Of a stretch of 64,000 nt of DNA, positions 57,532 through 64,000 are shown in pieces. Under the pieces are notes generated by a model. It saw only the letters and a list, made by a program, of their open reading frames with translations. It had not been told where the DNA came from and ran no database searches. The position numbers and the translations under genes are program-made. The number at the start of each line of letters is the position of its first letter. Within the stretch, counting starts at the first letter, position 1. This DNA is from Adiantum capillus-veneris (Eukaryota > Streptophyta > Polypodiopsida > Polypodiales > Pteridaceae): assembly GCA_014529385.2 (NCBI GenBank), contig CM043943.1, forward strand, positions 158,120,247 to 158,184,246. The letters are read 5' to 3'.

Positions 57532-58205
57532 CCCGGGGGATTCACTCTATATACAAAATGGGACGCCACCTGCGAGAAAAAAACTTTGATAAAACCCCTA
57601 TATACGACTCATATTAGGGAATATGACCCCCCTTTCTATACTTATACGACAATCAATGAAGAAAACTCTCATACCCCTATCTTACATATAAAATTTAGGT
57701 TTCACATTATCTAACTGAGTAAAACTAGTCAAAGAGTGTGTAGCATAGTGATTGGCAACGTACTAAGGAACCACTTTTGTTGATAACTAGATGTACCCTC
57801 AGTGTGTCTTAGTTTGATTTTCAAAATATGTGTCTGATCAGCCTGCACTCTACCTACTCGTCCAATTTTGACCCGTCCAAAGCTATTGTAAATCAACCCT
57901 TAGCTTGCTCCAAGTCAACCCTTATCTATGACCGTCTTAATGCAAAATTTGATGTGTGACCCGATAAAAGAATTCCCAAAATTCATCCAAGTTCTAGTGC
58001 ACACCAATGACCAATTGTTAACAAGTAATCAACCCTTGTCAAGCCCCCGCCCCCCAAATATGATACTCCCCTCCCTTAATTTTAAGCTTGGGAGATAAAT
58101 TATTGGGGACCTGCCCCTAACTTATATGCTTATGTAACCTGTAATAATACCCCCCTCCCCTACACTTACGTGGTGCGATAAGTTTTCCATGGTGAATCCC
58201 CCCGG
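57532..58205. mobile_element. 674-bp non-autonomous TIR element (MITE-like) inside Ty3 pol
   Basis: The left end is CCCGGGGGATTCAC; the right end, reverse-complemented, is CCGGGGGGATTCAC: 14-bp inverted repeats with one mismatch. A perfect 8-bp duplication flanks it. Removing the element and one duplication copy reconnects the RT-upstream reading frame from VEPSIC to HTIPLNPDAKP with the duplicated triplets in phase. There is no ORF of note; the interior is AT-rich with C runs near the right end. An 8-bp duplication fits hAT-type transposition, but the termini do not look like typical hAT ends (CAGGG/TAGGG). Confidence 0.88.
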
Positions 58206-58213
58206 ATGTTGAC
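58206..58213. repeat. Target-site duplication, right copy (ATGTTGAC)
   Basis: 8 bp, identical to 57524-57531. Confidence 0.9.
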
Positions 58214-58289
58214 ACACAATTCCCTTGAATCCCGATGCTAAACCCTACAGACAATGTCCCTATACCTATCATGACACATTTGCCAAACA

Positions 58290-58406
58290 AATTAGAGAGG
58301 AGATTGATAAGCTAAAGGAAGATTCAGAAGCAAAAGGAAGTGGAATTCATTTATACGCTAATTAGAGAGGACATTGATAAGCTAAAGGAAGTGGAATTCA
58401 TTTATA
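58290..58406. repeat. Small tandem duplication inside the RT region
   Basis: AATTAGAGAGGA-ATTGATAAG occurs at 58292 and about 58361. Both are followed by CTAAAGGA and later GTGGAATTCATTTATA, the second copy with an internal deletion of about 22 bp. It adds a frameshift to the decayed RT. Confidence 0.85.
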
Positions 58407-61260
58407 AGATTGGACACATTGATTGGGTGTCACCCATTGTGATTGTCCTCAAGAAAAATGGGAAATTGTGCGTATGTGTGAAAAAGTGAATGCTACAACC
58501 ATAAGAGATAACTATCCCTTACCAATCATGGAACATGTGCTCAAAAGAGTAGTTGGAAAACAAGACTACCCATTGTTAGATGGGTTCTCAGAATACAACC
58601 AATCGGCTAGCATGGTGGAAGACCAATACAAATTGGCATTCACCACGGAATGGGGAATCTACGCTTAGAGGGTAATGCCTTTTGGCTTGACCAATGCACC
58701 AGTCACATTCCAAAGGCTAATGATGCATGATTTCAAAGAATACTTGCGGATATTCTTAGAAATATACATGGATAACCTTTGTGTTCACTCTATCCTACAG
58801 GAAAAATAGATTGAGCATCTCATAAAAGTATTCAAGAAGTGCATAATGTTTAGAATTTACCTAAATCCTGAAAAATGTGTCTTCATGGTTAGACATGGCA
58901 GAATCTTGGGATATATTTTCTTTGAAAATGGTATAGCTATGGATATTGACAATCACCTTGATCTTGACAAGATCCAGATGATTGTTGAAATGCCAAGGCT
59001 GACTAATTCCAAATAGGTATAATTTTTCATGGGACACTGTGAATACTAGTGACGGTTCATATACATGTATGCCATCATTGCACAAGCCTTGTATATGTTG
59101 ACAATTATCTTTGATTGGACAAAGGAGTGTGAGGAGTCATTAAAAAAACTAAAAGATGCACTTATATTAGCACCATTACTCAAGGTATTTGGTTGGGAAA
59201 AAATACTCCATGTTCACATTGATGCCTTAACATTTGCTATAGGTTGTATCTTGGCTCAACTAGGAGAAGGAACAATGGACTTCCCAGTCTACTATGCTAG
59301 TGGATAGCTGAATAGTGTGGAAAATAATTACACAACCATGGAATGAGAAGGGTTAGGAATAATCTATGCTGTTAAGAAATTTAGGCATTATCTCTTGGCT
59401 ACATTCTTTTTCTTCTTCACGAATCACCAAGCCCTCTTGTATCTAGTAATCAAACCTTGCAATATAGGAATTATTTTTTTGTTGTTTCATCATATTGCTT
59501 GAATTTTATTTTATGATCATGGTAATTAAGGGGAAAACACATCTTAGAGCAGATCATCTCTCTAGATTATCCAGTGGCAAAGTACCCGAAGGAGTGGATG
59601 ATGATATACCCGACGCTTACTTCTTCAACATAGAAATGGTTCCAAAGTGGTATCAAGAGATAATCAATCTTTTAACTTACAGTGGCAAGTTTGATAAGGC
59701 TAAAAAACCCATAAGCGACAAAAAATCAAGCAAGCTAAAAGCTTTCAGCTAGTAGGCGGATGCTTGTACCATCTAGGCTCCAAAGGGATACTGTGACTAT
59801 GCATTATTCTAGAAGAATACAAGATCTATCTCATGGAATCCATGTACAAGACATAGTTTTCCATTATTCCCAAAAGAAGACACACCAACACTTAAAGCAA
59901 CAAGGAGTGTATTGGCCTGATATGCATGCAGATGTACATAATTATGTTTTAAATTGTGCTACATGCAAGAACAATCCACCTGTGGAATATGCCACATTGT
60001 TTAGATTGCACTTGCACCACAATGGAGACAATATATGATTGATTACCTGATGACAAAAACATTCCTTGAAAATGTGATGAGATCCATACAAAGAGCCATT
60101 GAGTTGGAAGCTCAAGACTTCACGTTAATTGAAAATCAACCCTACAAGAGAGGGAAGGATAACCAACTCACGATATATGCAATAGAAAACAAATATCTAC
60201 ATATCTTAGAGCAAGCACACAGAAGAATTAGCAAAGGCCAGACCCTAAAATTGTTTTAACTATGGGAATTTGATGGCCTAAATTTCACATGGTTGTGGAT
60301 GAATATGTTAAATAATGCGATGATTGCCAATGTACCAAGGTACCTATAAAAAGAGATGAAATGCCATTATGGCCAAGGATGAGAGCAAGGGCATTTGCTA
60401 AGTGGGATCTAGATTTTTTAGGACCAATCTCAGCACCCGCTTACAAATCCCATGTCCAATATATGATTGTCGCTACGGACTATCTCACAAATTGGGTTGA
60501 AGAAAAAGCCACACAAAAGTAGATGCCAGAACCACTATACAGTTTCTATATGAAAATTTCTTTCTAAGATATGAATTAGCCATATAAATTTTTAGTGATA
60601 GAGGCACACACTTCATAAACAAAGTTATTGAAAATCTTCTTGATGAATTCATGATTATTCATAAGAAGTCTGTCCCATACCACCCACAAGTCAATGGACA
60701 TACAAAAGCTACTAATAAATACTTTACACAGTATTGACAAAAATAGTGATGGAATCACAAACAAATTGGCATCATAATTTACATTCTACTTTATGGGCAT
60801 ATAGAGTGGCCTATAAGACATCCATTAGAACAATACCCTACAATATGGTGTTTTGTCTTAATGCCATTCTACCCATTGAATTCTTAATCCCAACCTTGAG
60901 AGTAGCTAAGCAACTATAGTGGATTGATCATGAATTGGCATCAAGCCTAGATGATTTGGGAACTTTAGATGATCTGTGCCTTCAATCTATAGCATCTATC
61001 CATGCTAAAAAAGGATGCCAAAAGAAGCTCTTTGACAAGCATGTGTGGTCAAAAGAATTGAAAATAGGGGATTATGTCTTGGTCTATACCCCAAAACAAC
61101 ATGCTAAGAAACTCAAAAAGCAAGGGATGGGACTCTTTGTGATAAAAAATGTCACCAAGTGGTCCCATCAAGCTTGTGACATTTGGCGGAGAAGAAATTC
61201 CTAACTGGATTAGTGGATGCAGGCTCAAGAAGTATCATCTACCACTAACCCTAGGGATGT

Positions 61261-61730
61261 TACAATGGATTCACAATGAAAAACAACGAACAAAAGAAAA
61301 GAAAGGATTGTTGAAGAAGCATATATAGAAGAAAATGAACAAATGGCTAAACGAAGGCTTCTACAATAACAACAACAACAACAACATGGGAGACCATTGC
61401 AAATCAACACTATCTCCATAAACAAATTCGAAGAAGATAGAGTGAATCCAATAATCAAAGTCAAGATCAGCAACAATCAAGTCAAAACTACCACTCTACC
61501 CAATACAAATTTTATGTGGTAGAAGACCATCAAAACCAACACAAAACATTGCTAGGACAACCATGGCAAAGGATGTACAATATTCAGATAGATTGAAAGT
61601 CTAGTCTGATACGAATTCAGAATGAAACAAAGAGGCAAATCAAAAAGGAAAACGGGTTTCCGGAAGCACTAGGCACATATACTAACTTAGGGGGATTTTC
61701 TCGTCATTTCCACATAGCGACTTTGTGGGG
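61261..61730 (+). other. 3' interior of the Ty3 element after integrase
   Basis: Open in patches (Asn- and Lys-rich) but with no recognised domain. An (AAC)n run lies at about 61366-61386. Confidence 0.4.
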
Positions 61731-61735
61731 GGGGG

Positions 61736-61784
<49 letters not shown>
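61727..61784. repeat. Poly-G joined to (AG)n
   Basis: A run of about 13 G runs directly into about 45 bp of AG. It could be an expanded polypurine tract before the 3' LTR. Confidence 0.9.
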
Positions 61785-61785
<1 letters not shown>

Positions 61786-61866
61786 ACACGCGTCCTTTGG
61801 AGAGTCCATACGAACAGATCGAGAATTCCCATGGTGAGCGGAGCTAGCGGTGAGTTCTATGATGCT

Positions 61867-61873
61867 TATAAAA
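61867..61873 (+). promoter_or_regulatory. Putative TATA box (TATAAAA)
   Basis: TATAAAA about 80 bp after the poly-G/(AG)n tract, the layout expected of a 3' LTR promoter. LTR ends were not found. Confidence 0.35.
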
Positions 61874-61899
61874 CATGTGCAAAAAACTAACCCACTCAC

Positions 61900-63400
61900 C
61901 AAAAACACAAAAACAGGGTCTAGGCACCTCACATAGAAAACTGAGCATTGCACAAGGTAGAAAAGTCAAAATGATAGGTGCAGGGTGTCAAAATAACCCC
62001 CAAAACATGGGGATTGCAAAGGTATGACCCAAGTGAGCAGTATGTCCAATGACAACTACCAATGTAGCTCCCACCTGGAACCAAAACAAGAAACAAGAGA
62101 ATACTAGTAGGTAGTCCACCACTAGAAGATCCTAATGAGGCCATGCTCACCTCAAATGGATACCTAAAACTCAGCAAGAACAACAAAAGTCCTTAAGAAC
62201 CAAGCTATTGCCCTCACAAAGAGTCCAGTTATCAAAGTACAAGTGCATGGCCCCAACAAGGTCTCCTTGGCATAGGGAACCCAGACATATGATTTTTGTG
62301 CAAATTGGCCTCAGCTAATAGCGACCGTGGTAGTAGCTGCCAGAGGGTTCACACTAGGCAAATTTTGGTATCATCAGTTTCTATAGATGAAGGGACCCCA
62401 ATGACACCTCATTTGCTCAAATTGGCCCAACATGGAATTTCCACTGAAAGATTTATAGATTTCAAAGTCCAACAGTTGGAAAAATTGCAAAACTAGGCCA
62501 AACTTGTGCAAAATCCTCGAATTTGACCATTAGCTCCACCTAGCCATAAGGAACCAATTGCCATAAGAAATAGGGAAAAAGGTTGGTCAAAGTTTAACTT
62601 ATCATAGAAAATGTGTTTTCAGTGCGTTTTTTCTGAAAATAGGCAGATTGGCTAGCCCATGGGACAAAGTTTACAACCCAACCCTCGAGAAGCACATTGA
62701 TGACCTTAAGAAGCTATAGGGAAGGTTTGAACCCATAACTAGGGCTTGCCTAACAAACGGGACTCTTGACAAGAGGAAAACCTAAGTGGTAACCAAACTA
62801 GTGATTCAAATTGACCATACAGGGTGGCAACAACTCTACACATCAAGGGGAATCAGACCACTCATGCTAAAAATGGATATAGTTGACAGGTACCGTGATT
62901 GTTTCCACATGACTTGAAAAGTGCACTTTAACCATGAAAATTGACAAGCTATAGCATGTTACCAATTTCAGAGAACCCATTTGAAGAGTAGAATACAAAA
63001 ATGAAGTCAGAAAGCAGGTCAAAAGTAAAAAAATTCAACTTGACTCTGGGAAGACCAAGTCAAAAAGGGTCCATAAACTTTTTGAGCCTAATTTGAAGTT
63101 TTAGGTGTCCAAATTGATCGTGGCATAGCATAAATGGGATCAGGGAGAGGTAAATACACAAAATATGTGAAAAATCTCAAATTTGGCATAGATGACACCT
63201 ATCTCGATTGCTACCACTTGTCAAATTTTAGGAGCTGGAGTATACCATGATGAAGTACATCTCAAGAGAATCCCAATGACACCTCATATGCTAAAAATGG
63301 ACACTTTGAGCTCAAAATATTGACCAAACTAACTTTGAGAGTACTAATTGCACAAATGAAGACATTTGATGATTATCTAGCTAAAATTTGAATTTTGTCA
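61900..63400. repeat. Gene-free stretch with a diverged ~430-bp repeat
   Basis: The phrase CCAATGACACCTCAT-TGCT-AAA-TGG recurs near 62398 and 63274, and a weaker copy (CACTCATGCTAAAAATGG) near 62860. Surrounding blocks match only loosely. No supported ORF. Confidence 0.4.
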
Positions 63401-63714
63401 TTTGTTTTCCACAAGATCAAATACTCCCAGGAAGATGCCACACATATGCATCTACAAGATTGAAGAAAAGGAACTTGTTTTGTTGACGAGGCCGTCCAAG
63501 CGCAGTACGGTCTCAAGGTTTTCAATTGTGTGTGGAAAGACAAGCAAGGAAAGAGATGAGAGGCACCACAAATTCCAAAGGTTTGCATATACGCCACAAA
63601 ATGCCAATAGAGCCATCCCCAAGCTAGGGGTTTAGGATTTACTATCCAAGCTGATAATACGATCGAATTACAGAAGGGCTCATGAGGTGATCACCACTGC
63701 CAAAAAAAAAAAAG

Positions 63715-63930
63715 ATGAAGACAACTCTTACAAAGGTAGACGGAGAGAAGGTCACCATGGATATCACCCTAGATGCCATAGCTGAAATCACCAAGCTACC
63801 AAGGGGAGAGCTGATAAATCCACAAGGCTATGCTAACGAGGACTTCAGTACCATGAAGTTGTTAACATTTAGCAGCATTAAGGAAAGAAGGGCACTTGAT
63901 GAGGGTTCTACATCAGCACCTACATTTTGA
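63715..63930 (+). CDS. Short ORF near the window edge, possibly the start of a retroelement ORF
   Basis: 71 codons starting MKTTLTKVDGEKVTMDITLD followed by AIAEITKLPRGELINPQGYA. The pattern of a short V-D-G-E-K-V-T strand leading to an I-A-E-I-T-K-L-P-R-G-E helix resembles the N-terminal part of ORFs in plant retroelements, but this is a weak impression. A TGA ends it at 63930, and the same frame stays open to the edge (QENSIHKAIQKIGINLTEDS), so it may be a longer, broken ORF. Confidence 0.4.
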   Translation: MKTTLTKVDGEKVTMDITLDAIAEITKLPRGELINPQGYANEDFSTMKLLTFSSIKERRALDEGSTSAPTF

Positions 63931-64000
63931 CAGGAAAACTCGATACACAAGGCCATACAAAAAATTGGCATCAACCTTACAGAAGATAGTACCACAACAT

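Larger units (their letters stand above)
57310..61260 (+). pseudogene. Ty3/gypsy pol (RT, RNase H, integrase), decayed and interrupted
   Basis: It opens with YLSTEEEEMLIQLLKEYRDF and FAWSYKDLKGVEPSI. A 674-bp insertion (57532-58205) follows, then the frame resumes (HTIPLNPDAKP). RT has [34 protein letters not shown] and a catalytic box YMDN in place of YMDD (58765-58776). RNase H has HVHIDALTFAIGCILAQLGE. Integrase has a zinc remnant (NYVLNCATCKNNPP), WDLDFLGPI (first Asp), FSDRGTHFIN (second Asp) and NGHTKATNK, where Lys (60705-60707) replaces the catalytic Glu. The C-terminus includes LNAILPIEFLIPTLRVAKQL. Numerous stops. Both RT and integrase would be inactive. Confidence 0.85.

Overview
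The window looks like transposon-dense nuclear DNA of a land plant. It contains several decayed LTR retrotransposons of the Ty3/gypsy and Ty1/copia superfamilies, an intron-containing MULE/FAR1-type transposase pseudogene, very long (AG)n and (CA)n microsatellites, and families of short tandem and palindromic repeats. I see no intact host gene, rRNA gene, functional tRNA gene, CRISPR array or bacterial-style operon. A large-genome plant, possibly a seed-free one, would fit, but the sequence alone does not prove this.

Layout. 1-3.9 kb (minus): the 5' half of a Ty3 element (LTR-like promoter, two tandem paralogous ORFs, gag, zinc knuckle, protease) that runs off the left edge. 4-6.3 kb: AT-rich DNA, then three successive tandem duplications, the first built on the palindrome GGTAGCTACC. 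6.6-8.95 kb and 12.0-13.35 kb (minus): decayed unidentified coding blocks with duplicated exon-like segments. They are separated by two more GGTAGCTACC arrays that flank a short retroelement-like unit carrying a tRNA-iMet primer-binding site. 13.56-17.9 kb: a plus-strand RT scrap fused head to head at about 13.70 kb to a minus-strand Ty3 gag-pol pseudogene with its own primer-binding site and LTR edge. 18.97-20.75 kb: minisatellites, an (AG)n array and a 104-bp alternating purine-pyrimidine tract. 20.8-23.6 kb (minus): the MULE transposase pseudogene.

24.2-32.9 kb (plus): a nearly full-length Tat-like Ty3 element with both LTRs, PBS, gag, protease, RT, two RNase H domains, integrase and PPT, broken by several frameshifts and stops. 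33-38.9 kb: hairpin-type repeats, two tRNA-like (SINE-like) sequences and an unidentified minus-strand ORF. 38.86-44.34 kb: a structurally complete but pol-less LTR element with a 5-bp target duplication. 44.9-46.9 kb (minus): a truncated copia element. 48.9-61.3 kb (plus): a decayed Ty3 element whose gag (to about 51.6 kb) and pol (from 57.3 kb) are separated by a copia element (about 53.3-57.3 kb). Its pol is also split by a 674-bp terminal-inverted-repeat element with a perfect 8-bp target duplication. 61.7-64 kb: a poly-G/(AG)n tract, an LTR-like TATA box, diverged repeats and a short ORF near the window edge.

The genes do not form a shared pathway; the window records layered insertion, nesting and decay. 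The most unusual signals are the TIR element whose removal restores the interrupted reading frame, the GGTAGCTACC arrays that stay open on both strands, a non-coding leader module shared by a Ty3 and a copia element, and a pair of tandem paralogous ORFs upstream of a gag gene.
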